Below, in pieces: positions 51,316 to 58,483 of a stretch of 64,000 bases of DNA (position 1 is its first letter; every line of letters starts with the position of its first letter). The stretch is from Actinomycetes bacterium (lineage in GTDB: Bacteria; Actinomycetota; Thermoleophilia; RBG-16-64-13). The notes under the pieces were generated by a model that made no database searches, was not told where the DNA came from, and saw only the letters and a program-made list of their open reading frames with translations. The translations under genes and the position numbers were made by a program. The stretch covers positions 1 to 64,000 of the forward strand of contig JAGXFW010000004.1 in assembly GCA_024637035.1 (NCBI GenBank), read 5' to 3'.

Positions 51316-51606
51316 GTGATCGAGATCCGGCAGACGGAGGCGTACGCGTCGTGGTTCGAGGGGCTCCGTGACCGAGAGGCCAAGTCCCGCATCCTCATCC
51401 GCATCCGCCGGCTCTCGTTGGGTAACCCCGGGGACGTCAAACCGGTGGGGGAGGGTGTCTCCGAACTGCGAATCCCCTACGGCCCCGGCTACCGGATCTA
51501 CTTCACCAAGCAAGGGGAGACGATCGTCGTCTTGCTGGCCGGCGGCGACAAGTCAACCCAGAAGCGCGATGTCGAGCGAGCCAGAGATCTCGCCAGCGGT
51601 CTTTGA
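51316..51606 (+). CDS. HigB/RelE-type toxin (addiction module killer family)
   Basis: The protein has 96 residues. MIEIRQTEAYASWFEGLRDR, then ILIRIRRLSLGNPGDVKPVG, ELRIPYGPGYRIYFTKQGE and VLLAGGDKSTQKRD follow the RelE-superfamily killer-protein pattern, with the conserved G-D-K-x-x-Q-x-x-D near the C-terminus. It is a probable mRNA interferase, intact. The start is a GTG right at the predicted transcription start. The antitoxin gene follows 11 nt later with GAGGAGG. Confidence 0.82.
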   Translation: MIEIRQTEAYASWFEGLRDREAKSRILIRIRRLSLGNPGDVKPVGEGVSELRIPYGPGYRIYFTKQGETIVVLLAGGDKSTQKRDVERARDLASGL

Positions 51607-51617
51607 GGAGGTCTACT

Positions 51618-51917
51618 ATGCCTGAGAAAGAGACGAGAACCCGACCCTGGGATCCGGCCCGCTACCTCAAGAGCGACGAGGACATCGCATCCTACCTGGA
51701 TGCCGCCTTGGAGGAGGAGGACCCCGCCGTCCTGGCCGCCGCGTTGGGCGATGTGGCCCGGGCAAAGGGCATGACCGAACTCGCGCGGGAGACCGGACTG
51801 GGGCGGGAGAGCCTCTATAAAGCCCTCTCTCTGGACGGCAACCCGGAGTTCGGTACCGTGCAGAAGGTGGTTCGCTCGCTCGGGCTAGAGCTGCACGTTA
51901 CGGCGCGATCGGGCTAA
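51618..51917 (+). CDS. Putative addiction module antidote protein (HTH)
   Basis: The protein has 99 residues. PWDPARYLKSDEDIASYLDA, then DPAVLAAALGDVARAKGMTE and LARETGLGRESLYKALS, a helix-turn-helix, are the standard antidote family that partners this toxin type. It represses the promoter together with the toxin. GAGGAGG precedes the ATG. The operon is toxin-first, as usual for this type. Confidence 0.85.
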   Translation: MPEKETRTRPWDPARYLKSDEDIASYLDAALEEEDPAVLAAALGDVARAKGMTELARETGLGRESLYKALSLDGNPEFGTVQKVVRSLGLELHVTARSG

Positions 51918-52021
51918 CAGGCGCATCGACCCGACTCGCCAAGGCTCGCGGGTCATGCGCAAGGGCGTCAGCCACAGCGCCCCCTATGGTATCGTTGGTT
52001 GTACCTTAGGAGGTTCTTCCA

Positions 52022-52297
52022 ATGAGTAGTCTGCCCGTCATCATCCCCATCTCCGATTTGCGTCAGGACGCTGCCGGCATCATCAAGCGCATGTCCGCTT
52101 CGGACGAACCCGTCGTCATCACACAGCGTGGACGTGCCTCTGCCGTGCTCGTGAGCGCGGAAGCCTATGGGCGCATGCAGCACGAGAACGAGATCCTACG
52201 CATCCTCGCGCAGGGTGACGCGGAGATCGCGGCGGGCGTCGGGCGCGATGCAGACGAGGTGATGGCTGAGGCGCGCGCGTTGCTCGCGGCGGAGTAG
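52022..52297 (+). CDS. Phd/YefM-family antitoxin
   Basis: The protein has 91 residues. VIIPISDLRQDAAGIIKRMS, then DEPVVITQRGRASAVLVSAE is the family core. The tail has QGDAEIAAGVGRDADEVMAE. TTAGGAGG lies 8 nt upstream of the ATG. It does not share the GTACAGT operator of the other two Phd genes. The RelE-like toxin starts 4 nt after its stop. Confidence 0.85.
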   Translation: MSSLPVIIPISDLRQDAAGIIKRMSASDEPVVITQRGRASAVLVSAEAYGRMQHENEILRILAQGDAEIAAGVGRDADEVMAEARALLAAE

Positions 52298-52301
52298 CCA
52301 G

Positions 52302-52604
52302 ATGCGAGTACGGTTCACGCCGCAGGCGGAGCGTCAGTACTTCAGCGCGCTGAGCTACCTGCGAGCGAAGAACCCATCCGGGGCGGCTACCGTGCAGCAA
52401 CGCGCTGAGACGGTGATCGCCCAGTTGCGTGAGCATCCTCACTCCGGTCACGCGATACCGGAATTCCCCGATCTCCCGCATCGCGAGCTCCCAGTTCCGC
52501 CGTATCGCTTCTTCCATCGAGTGGTCGACGACACGGTCTGGATAGTCGGTGTGTGGCATGCCCGACAGCTGCCCGAGCGGCCTGGCGACGTGGCGCGCGG
52601 CTAA
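52302..52604 (+). CDS. RelE/ParE-family toxin
   Basis: The protein has 100 residues. MRVRFTPQAERQYFSALSYL, then ARAKNPSGAAT-like helix (NPSGAATVQQRAETVIAQLR), GHAIPEFPDLPHRELPVPPY and RFFHRVVDDTVWIVGVWHAR match a complete ParE/RelE toxin with the Arg and terminal strands that the copies at 1675 and 29004 lack. It follows the Phd-type antitoxin directly and appears intact. Confidence 0.85.
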   Translation: MRVRFTPQAERQYFSALSYLRAKNPSGAATVQQRAETVIAQLREHPHSGHAIPEFPDLPHRELPVPPYRFFHRVVDDTVWIVGVWHARQLPERPGDVARG

Positions 52605-52665
52605 GAAGCGGCCAGCCGTTGGCTCCATCGTGCATTCCCTTCCCGCCTTCCGCGAGAACATGCAT

Positions 52666-52717
52666 TTGCGATATGCAGACTGATGCAGACTGATGCAGAC
52701 TGGCCAATCCTTGTTAG
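52666..52717 (+). repeat. Direct repeat right copy with three tandem 10-bp units
   Basis: TTGCGATATGCAGAC, two further TGATGCAGAC units, then TGGCCAATCCTTGTTAG. Apart from the extra tandem units it repeats the sequence at 51209-51240. The outer TGCAT/ATGCA pair is also inverted (52661-52675). Confidence 0.75.
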
Positions 52718-52728
52718 ATTCATGACGC

Positions 52729-52763
52729 TTGACGTATGACGTAACGCGTCATAGACTCGTCAC
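52729..52763 (+). promoter_or_regulatory. higB: Promoter and operator of higBA
   Basis: TTGACG (52729-52734), 17 bp, TAGACT (52752-52757). The inverted repeat ATGACG-TAACG-CGTCAT (52736-52752) fills the spacer and touches the -10. The toxin ATG lies 7 bases after the -10, suggesting a leaderless transcript. Confidence 0.7.
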
Positions 52764-53045
52764 ATGATCAAGTCGTTCGCCGACAGCGAAACTGAGAAGG
52801 TGTTCGGCCGGCGGTTCTCCAGGAAGCTGCCCGGCGACATCCAAGTTGTCGCGTTGCGCAAGTTGAGGATGCTCAACAACGCCCGCGTCATCAACGACCT
52901 CAGGAGCCCTCCCGCGGATCGGCTCGAGAAGCTGTCAAGAGACCGCGAAGGCCAGCACAGCGTCCGCATCAACGATCAATGGCGCGTCTGTTTCGTCTGG
53001 AACGATGGCGACGCGTACGACGTGGAGATCACGGACTACCACTAG
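52764..53045 (+). CDS. higB: HigB-family toxin
   Basis: The protein has 93 residues. MIKSFADSETEKVFGRRFSR, then RKLRMLNNARVINDLRSPPA, LEKLSRDREGQHSVRINDQW and RVCFVWNDGDAYDVEITDYH are the HigB pattern to the end. It is a ribosome-dependent mRNase in the family. A strong promoter with an internal palindrome precedes it, and higA follows after 14 nt. It looks intact and is just outside the direct-repeat-bounded segment. Confidence 0.92.
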   Translation: MIKSFADSETEKVFGRRFSRKLPGDIQVVALRKLRMLNNARVINDLRSPPADRLEKLSRDREGQHSVRINDQWRVCFVWNDGDAYDVEITDYH

Positions 53046-53059
53046 AGAGGAGGCCTGTC

Positions 53060-53365
53060 ATGGCAGACAAGATGCTTGCACCTGTGCATCCCGGCGAGGT
53101 GCTGCTCGAGGAGTTCTTGAAGCCGCTCGAGCTTAGCCAGAACCGCCTGGCTTTGGGTATTGGCGTGTCCCCGCGGCGGATCAACGAGATCGTTCTGGGC
53201 AAGCGCCGTGTCACGGCAGAGACCGCGCTTCGGCTCGGTCGCTATTTCGATACGACGCCTCAGTTCTGGCTCGGCCTGCAGGCTGACTATGACTTGGATG
53301 TCGCGTCGGACGAACTGGGCGGAAGACTGGACCGCGAGGTCCATGGCCGCGCTGTTGCGGAGTAG
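53060..53365 (+). CDS. higA: HigA-family antitoxin
   Basis: The protein has 101 residues. VHPGEVLLEEFLKPLELSQN, then RLALGIGVSPRRINEIVLGK (helix-turn-helix) and RRVTAETALRLGRYFDTTPQ are the HigA/XRE signature. AGGAGG is upstream of the ATG. It represses the higBA promoter and neutralises HigB; the palindrome at 52736 is the likely target. Confidence 0.92.
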   Translation: MADKMLAPVHPGEVLLEEFLKPLELSQNRLALGIGVSPRRINEIVLGKRRVTAETALRLGRYFDTTPQFWLGLQADYDLDVASDELGGRLDREVHGRAVAE

Positions 53366-53612
53366 GCTCAGAATTCAACAATGAATCCGTTGGTCACATT
53401 GTCGACGCTCGAGCGTGCCGCACACGCCGTGGGCAAACGATTGAAGATACTGCTGACGGCGTAGGGCGGCTGTCCTAACAATGCGTGACTCATTCACGTG
53501 CGTGCGGCTCGGTACGCAGTTCGGGCATCCGGGGGGGACTGCCTGTCCAGCGGACACCGCCTCTTCGGCCGCCGCAGCGGGTTGTCGTTCCACCCGGCGT
53601 ATCTCGCACGCC

Positions 53613-54164
53613 TCATCGCGGCTCCTCGCCCACCAGCAACCCGCTCCCCGCAAGTCCGTGCTTCTCTCGGACCTCATCGATCGTCGACCGAGAGATACCG
53701 GCCACGGTCCGAGGGGGCCGGTCCCAGGGGATGATGCGCATGATCATCCGGTCCTTACGAGAGCCGCTCTCGGCCCGCAGGGCGTCCGTCACTCGGCGGC
53801 GCTCGGTCGTGGGGCTGTCCCGCACGGTCGCATCCCCGGTCCGCTTGGCGTAGAGCCAGGGGTCCCAGCGGTAGGTCACGAGGCCGATCTGGACGGTGGT
53901 CGGGCTCCCCGGTACCTCCAGGAGGAGTCCCCACCGCGTCCGCCATTCGCCACCGAGGGCTTGCTCCTTCCCCTCGACCAAGATGCCCGTGGCCCGGGGG
54001 CCGGCGAGGAGGAAGAGGTGGCTCCCGTCCTTCAGGCGCTCGAGCGGCTGGTAGCTGATCGGTCCATCCCCGAGGACCGAGTGGCAGAGGGCGATGAACT
54101 GCCTCCCCTGGGGACTCTCCTCGATGATGTTCACGCCGGGGTGCTTGCGTCTCGGTTTGCTCAT
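53613..54164 (-). CDS. Unknown cytoplasmic protein downstream of a riboswitch-like leader
   Basis: The protein has 183 residues with GAGGAGG before the ATG. HPGVNIIEESPQGRQFIALC and LERLKDGSHLFLLAGPRATG start a compact beta-rich domain; TVQIGLVTYRWDPWLYAKRT follows and the C-terminus is basic (RIIPWDRPPRTVAGISRSTI). No family was recognised. A SAM-riboswitch-like leader ends about 120 nt upstream on the same strand, the same arrangement as at the zinc-ribbon gene at 46846. Confidence 0.55.
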   Translation of the reverse strand: MSKPRRKHPGVNIIEESPQGRQFIALCHSVLGDGPISYQPLERLKDGSHLFLLAGPRATGILVEGKEQALGGEWRTRWGLLLEVPGSPTTVQIGLVTYRWDPWLYAKRTGDATVRDSPTTERRRVTDALRAESGSRKDRMIMRIIPWDRPPRTVAGISRSTIDEVREKHGLAGSGLLVGEEPR

Positions 54165-54282
54165 GGCCGCCTCCTCGGGGTGCGTGCGACCCAATGAGGG
54201 GGGGCGGGCGAGGGGCGGGCCACGTATGCAAAGCCGTGACTCGGTGGAGACTGGTAGTTCAGGACGTTGCTTGTGTCCCGCA

Positions 54283-54365
54283 CATCGGGGGCTACTGCCC
54301 TCAAGGCACCGTTGGCGTCTCCTGCCCGGTTGCCGGACCCCTGTTTGGGGTCGCTCTTGATGATG
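54283..54365 (-). ncRNA. SAM-riboswitch-like leader RNA, copy 2
   Basis: On the minus strand TGCTACACT (54371-54379) is an extended -10, and the RNA would begin near CAUCAUCAAGAG. It has a hairpin GACCCC/GGGGUC, then CCGGCAACC, a GGC/GCC helix, CGGUGCC, a GGGC/GCCC hairpin and a closing GAUG. Copy 1 is about 80 percent identical; differences include a compensated base pair and single-base indels. It precedes the gene at 53613-54164. Confidence 0.5.
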
Positions 54366-54524
54366 GACTAAGTGTAGCAGGAGGGTCGGACGGAAAGCCG
54401 AGGTCGCCGCTCAGTCCAGTCCGCGTGTGATGCTCCACCCCGTCGCCGGCCTCGACGGTAACGGGCAAGTGTCCCCTGCAGCGGCTAGCCAGGCGGCAAC
54501 CGCACCTTCAATGCCAGCGCCCAC

Positions 54525-54985
54525 TCATCCAGACTGAACGATCCTACGGTTGCGCGCCTCGATGAACTCCATAGCGAGGCGCATGTACCCGACATAGGAT
54601 TCCTTCGTGGAAGGAAGCGGTGATGTCTTGAATCCATCGAAAGCCGTGAAGAACACCACTGCGGAGAAATCCTCGTTGACCAGGTCTTGCAGTAGGAAGA
54701 ACTCCACGTATCCACGGAAGTCCTCAAATAGGCTGAAGAAGTCAGCGTAGCGCTCCAGCACTTCGCTCAGAGGACTGATTTGGCCGAGATAGTATCTCCT
54801 GATGCACTCCACTGTGAGGTCGAATCGGTCCTTGATTCGCGGGTGGAACCCGCGTGCGCCGTTGATCGCCATCTTGCGCCCGATACGATTGCCGGGGAAT
54901 ACCATCATGCCGCCGATGGTGTAGCCGATCGTGCCGAACGCATCCAAATCATCAGGCGGTATCTGTCCGATGATGTGCGCGATCT
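54525..54985 (-). pseudogene. DUF6994-like gene, N-terminally truncated
   Basis: The minus strand codes about 150 residues: IAHIIGQIPPDDLDAFGTIG, MMVFPGNRIGRKMAINGARG, FDLTVECIRRYYLGQISPLS and FRGYVEFFLLQDLVNEDFSA. This matches the C-terminal part of DUF6994-type proteins as I recall them. Upstream of AHIIGQ the frame loses all resemblance, and the opposite strand becomes the coding one. The N-terminal half is therefore gone, at a junction near 54985. Confidence 0.6.
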
Positions 54986-55337
54986 TGGGCTCTCGCCTGA
55001 ACGCGGTTTCTGGGGCTACGGCATCAATAGCTACGCCTTCTACTACTGTACCGTCACGCCGAACTCGAGGATCTTCCTGCGGCTGCCCTACGGTGGGGTC
55101 TACATGGGGGAACCGGAGCGTGAGGCCCTCTTCACGTTCTTCGAGCGTTTCACCCCCTTCTTGGAGCGGACGCTCCCTCTCGTTTCCTCGTTGACGCTGG
55201 TCGAGTCCATGGGTCGTGCCTTTCGGCAGTTCAATCTGCGAGCCGGCGCTGTAGTAGAGGAAACCGAGCCCTCTCTCCACCGCGACGTATCCCACTGGGA
55301 GGCGTTGGAGGCGAGGCTGGGCGCGTCTGCTCGTTGA
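54985..55337 (+). pseudogene. C-terminal fragment of an unknown gene at a rearrangement junction
   Basis: From about 54985 the plus strand reads a plausible protein: ERGFWGYGINSYAFYYCTVT, NSRIFLRLPYGGVYMGEPER, FTFFERFTPFLERTLPLVSS and so on to a TGA at 55337. Upstream the same frame is only the reverse of the DUF6994-like gene. So this is the tail of another gene, joined head to head to the truncated one. No family was recognised. Confidence 0.5.
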
Positions 55338-55373
55338 GGCACCTGGCACGCAATGTCTTGACAGACTAGACAC

Positions 55374-55406
55374 GACTAAACGAGCAGCGATAAGATACGT
55401 TTAGTC
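55374..55406. promoter_or_regulatory. Inverted-repeat operator upstream of the AAA ATPase gene
   Basis: GACTAAACG and CGTTTAGTC form a perfect 9-bp inverted repeat with a 15-bp spacer that contains TAAGAT (55391-55396), a possible -10, with TAGACA 18 bp upstream. A TTGACA also lies at 55358-55363. The arrangement suggests a repressed promoter. Confidence 0.55.
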
Positions 55407-55422
55407 TGTAAAGGGGGTGGTC

Positions 55423-56616
55423 ATGGATCCGCGCAAGAACCCGTTTGCACCGGGCGCAGGCACGAAACCTCCGGCTCTCGTCGGTCGCGATGATCAGATC
55501 GAGTCGTTCGACGTGCTGCTCGAGCGTCTAGAGAACGGCTACGCTGAGCAGTCGATGATCATTACCGGTCTTAGGGGTGTCGGCAAGACCGTGCTGCTCG
55601 ACGTCTTCAGGGAGAAGGCCGAAGCGCGGGAGTGGGCCACCGTTGAGTGGGAGGTGGAGAAGAACTCCCCATTTGGTTCGAAGATGGCGTCTCAGGTCCG
55701 ACGTGCGCTCCTCCAACTCGCGCCAAAGGCTCGGTGGACGAATCGTTTGGCCAAGGCGGCCTCGATTCTCAAGTCATTCACCGTCACGTTCAATCCGGAT
55801 GGCGCGATGACGGCCGGCCTCGATATTGACGCGCTCGTAGGTGTGGGAGACAGCGGTACGCTCTCCGAGGATCTGTCGGACTTGTTCGTCGCGACCGGTG
55901 AGGCTGCTCAGGAGCAGCGGACGGGTGTCATCTTCCTCGTGGATGAGATCCAGTACCTGCGGCCCGGCGAGCTCGAAGCTCTGATCACGGCTCTCCACAA
56001 GTGTGCCCGGAGGTCTCTGCCGATCACCCTCGTGGGGGCTGGTTTGCCTCAGATTCCTCGCCTTGCCGGAGAGGCAAAGTCGTATAGCGAGAGACTCTTT
56101 CGCTTCCCCGCTATCGGGGAGCTAGACCCCAAGACAGATGCTCGAGATGCTCTCGTGCTGCCCGCTCGCAATCTCGGAATCGAGTTCGAGGGCAACGCTA
56201 TCGACTTCATCGTGGACTACACGCGAGGTTACCCATACTTCCTGCAGGAGTACGGCAAGATCGTGTGGGACGAGTCACCGGGGTCGCCTATCTCCCATGC
56301 CGACGCCACGTCCGTCCTTCCCCTTGTGGAGGCGAAACTCGACGAGAGTTTCTTCCGCGTTCGGGCCGAGCGGACTACCGAGCTGGAGCTTCGGTACCTC
56401 TACGCGATGGCCGAACTTGGTCCTCACGCCCATCGGGCAAGCGAGGTCGCCCGCAGGATCGACCGAACGACGGAGCAAGCGGGGCCCGTGCGCTCGAGGT
56501 TGATCGACAAGGGCCTTCTCTACACCCCCGGCCATGGGTATGCGGCGTTCACCGTTCCCCAGTTCGACAGATACATGCTCCGGCGTCACTCGGATCTTGC
56601 GGAAGTGCAGGAGTAG
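55423..56616 (+). CDS. AAA/P-loop ATPase (Orc1/Cdc6-like, MNS/STAND-related)
   Basis: The protein has 397 residues. NPFAPGAGTKPPALVGRDDQ opens it, the Walker A is ITGLRGVGKTVLLDVF (about 49-56) and Walker B is GVIFLVDEIQYLRPGELEAL (about 168-175), with sensor TLVGAGLPQIPRL. A C-terminal winged-helix-like region ends with RRHSDLAEVQE. Such ATPases serve as standalone regulators or parts of mobile or defence systems. AAGGGGG precedes the ATG. A DUF429-like nuclease gene begins 5 nt after its stop, implying a two-gene unit. Confidence 0.8.
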   Translation: MDPRKNPFAPGAGTKPPALVGRDDQIESFDVLLERLENGYAEQSMIITGLRGVGKTVLLDVFREKAEAREWATVEWEVEKNSPFGSKMASQVRRALLQLAPKARWTNRLAKAASILKSFTVTFNPDGAMTAGLDIDALVGVGDSGTLSEDLSDLFVATGEAAQEQRTGVIFLVDEIQYLRPGELEALITALHKCARRSLPITLVGAGLPQIPRLAGEAKSYSERLFRFPAIGELDPKTDARDALVLPARNLGIEFEGNAIDFIVDYTRGYPYFLQEYGKIVWDESPGSPISHADATSVLPLVEAKLDESFFRVRAERTTELELRYLYAMAELGPHAHRASEVARRIDRTTEQAGPVRSRLIDKGLLYTPGHGYAAFTVPQFDRYMLRRHSDLAEVQE

Positions 56617-56621
56617 GTAAC

Positions 56622-57293
56622 GTGGTCGCCCCCGTGCCCCGCGAATCCTGGGCCGATCTCCTCGTGGAGGGGGTCATCGCGGGCTATGACCCGGGCGGCA
56701 ACGACAACCACGGGTTGGCGCTCCTGACGATTCGCGACGGGAAGGCGACGGCACTGGTGACCGAGACTCTCCGAACGGCCGAGGACGTCATCGCGCAACT
56801 CGCACGCGTGGATCGCCTGATCGGAATCGGCGTCGACACCCTCACCTGTTGGAGTACGGGCCCGAGCGGATGGCGCCCGGCGGACCGGTGGCTGCGTGAT
56901 CACTATCCGGAAGTAGAAAGCAGCGTGGTGTCCCCCAACAGCCTCTTCGGCTCCATGGGACTGAACGGGATGGCGGTCTTGGTCGTCACTCAACGGAGTC
57001 GCCCATCACTGCTGATCACCGAGACGCATCCGAAGGTCCTCTGTAGGCATCTGCTTGGCGAGAAGTATGACTATGTGAACAAGCGGACCGTCATGGATGA
57101 GGAGCTCACACGTGGGCTGGGCATTCCGGTCGATACCGCCAACGACCACGAATGGGATGCTGCTGTCTCGACGCTGGTCCTATTGAAGCGCCTGTCGGGT
57201 TGCTGGTCGCACGACTTGCATACCGAGCCTACGGAAGGCGCGGAGCGCATCGTGACGCCGTGCGGTCCGACGCACTACTTCTGGCCGGTGTAG
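56622..57293 (+). CDS. DUF429-like predicted RNase-H-fold nuclease
   Basis: 223 residues from a GTG. IAGYDPGGNDNHGLALLTIR has the first-strand Asp, RLIGIGVDTLTCWSTGPSGW a second Asp, LLITETHPKVLCRHL a Glu, and ANDHEWDAAVSTLVLLKRLS the last Asp pair; this is the RNase-H-like layout of DUF429. The family is uncharacterised biochemically as far as I know. It is coupled to the AAA ATPase gene, which suggests an ATP-controlled nuclease. Confidence 0.65.
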   Translation: MVAPVPRESWADLLVEGVIAGYDPGGNDNHGLALLTIRDGKATALVTETLRTAEDVIAQLARVDRLIGIGVDTLTCWSTGPSGWRPADRWLRDHYPEVESSVVSPNSLFGSMGLNGMAVLVVTQRSRPSLLITETHPKVLCRHLLGEKYDYVNKRTVMDEELTRGLGIPVDTANDHEWDAAVSTLVLLKRLSGCWSHDLHTEPTEGAERIVTPCGPTHYFWPV

Positions 57294-57350
57294 CTGGCGA
57301 GGCCGTCTCGGGCTCGACGACTTCCTCGTCTACCGAGGCCAAACACCGTT

Positions 57351-58298
57351 CTACTGCTCCAGGCAGTCACGAAGCCGGCGTCTGAGGAGCCACGTGTAGC
57401 ATGCCTTTTCGTAATCCGCTTGCCTTGCAATAGGCTCAAGGAACTCCTCTGGTGTCAGCCTAATGAATCCATCGGACTTATGATCCTTACGGTATAATAT
57501 CCCTCCTTTGTCGACGTATGTGCCTAATCTAATCTTCCAAACACGGCGTATTGACTGATATAGACCGCCACCGCCACGCATCTTTATAATCTTTGGTGGT
57601 CGCATCGCTCGACTTGTTTGCACGAACTCAGCGAGTATTTGAGGAAATACCTCCTCTATGAACTTATCGTACTCTCTGCGTGTGATCTCCCTTCGCTCTG
57701 CAATGCCTTGTTGGTCGCGTCTTCCATTGTTTTCCGGGTACTCCAGAAACAGGCGCAGCTGGTGGGCGTGCCAGGCTATTTCGCCATCTCTATCGATGTC
57801 CAGTTGTGGTTCGATTCTTCCTGGTCGTACGGGTGGTGTATATGGAAACATATTCAAGATAGAAGTCTCGCAGGCAAGAAGCCCCTGTTCATAGTATAGT
57901 CGACCGGTTTCGTCAATGTAGTAGTAGGTATCGTCTTCGTGGTGGAAGCCTGGAATATACTTAATCTTCCAAACATTGACTCTGGTGTGTTGTCCGTCGA
58001 TCTCCAGCGCCAGTGATTCTGGCGGTATGGTTTCGCGTGCCTTCCGGAGGAACTCGCTCAAGACCGCCGACAGATCATCGATCACGAACTCCTGCCAGAT
58101 GCCCAGGTTCCGCTCGTGCGCTTTCCTCTCCGCCCGGGAGGGTTCTCTGGCCTGCCTTCCGGGCCAGCGAATGGCGGGTGCATCCTCGTATGCTGCGAAC
58201 TCCGGCTCGCGCGCTCTCTTCTCCGCCCGGGAGGGTCCGACAACCTTGCTCGTGGCCCAGCGAGCGACGTGCTCATGGAAGTCGTGGAAGCGCCCCAT
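57351..58298 (-). CDS. Unknown protein with low-GC body
   Basis: The protein has 315 residues. The N-terminus has two basic repeats (GPSRAEKRAREPEFAAYED, then EPSRAERKAHERNLGIWQEF). The rest is rich in Tyr, Ile and Lys (YIPGFHHEDDTYYYIDETGR, NGRRDQQGIAERREITRREY), and the DNA from about 57400 to 57960 is visibly lower in G+C than its neighbours. This points to recent transfer. No family was recognised. It converges with the DUF429-like gene. Confidence 0.6.
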   Translation of the reverse strand: MGRFHDFHEHVARWATSKVVGPSRAEKRAREPEFAAYEDAPAIRWPGRQAREPSRAERKAHERNLGIWQEFVIDDLSAVLSEFLRKARETIPPESLALEIDGQHTRVNVWKIKYIPGFHHEDDTYYYIDETGRLYYEQGLLACETSILNMFPYTPPVRPGRIEPQLDIDRDGEIAWHAHQLRLFLEYPENNGRRDQQGIAERREITRREYDKFIEEVFPQILAEFVQTSRAMRPPKIIKMRGGGGLYQSIRRVWKIRLGTYVDKGGILYRKDHKSDGFIRLTPEEFLEPIARQADYEKACYTWLLRRRLRDCLEQ

Positions 58299-58483
58299 CG
58301 TGCCTCCTCACTCCAGCCATCGATCGAGACGGGAACCACCGATCAGTCGACGCGTAGCGCCCGGCAGGCTCACTGTAGCAGTCGGTCTATTGGGCGACCA
58401 GCCGGCTGCGGGGACCCGGCGAATGCCGTGTCTGTGTCGGTCCGCTCATTCAGCTCCGGGGACCCCTGGACCTTTCCGCCGAC

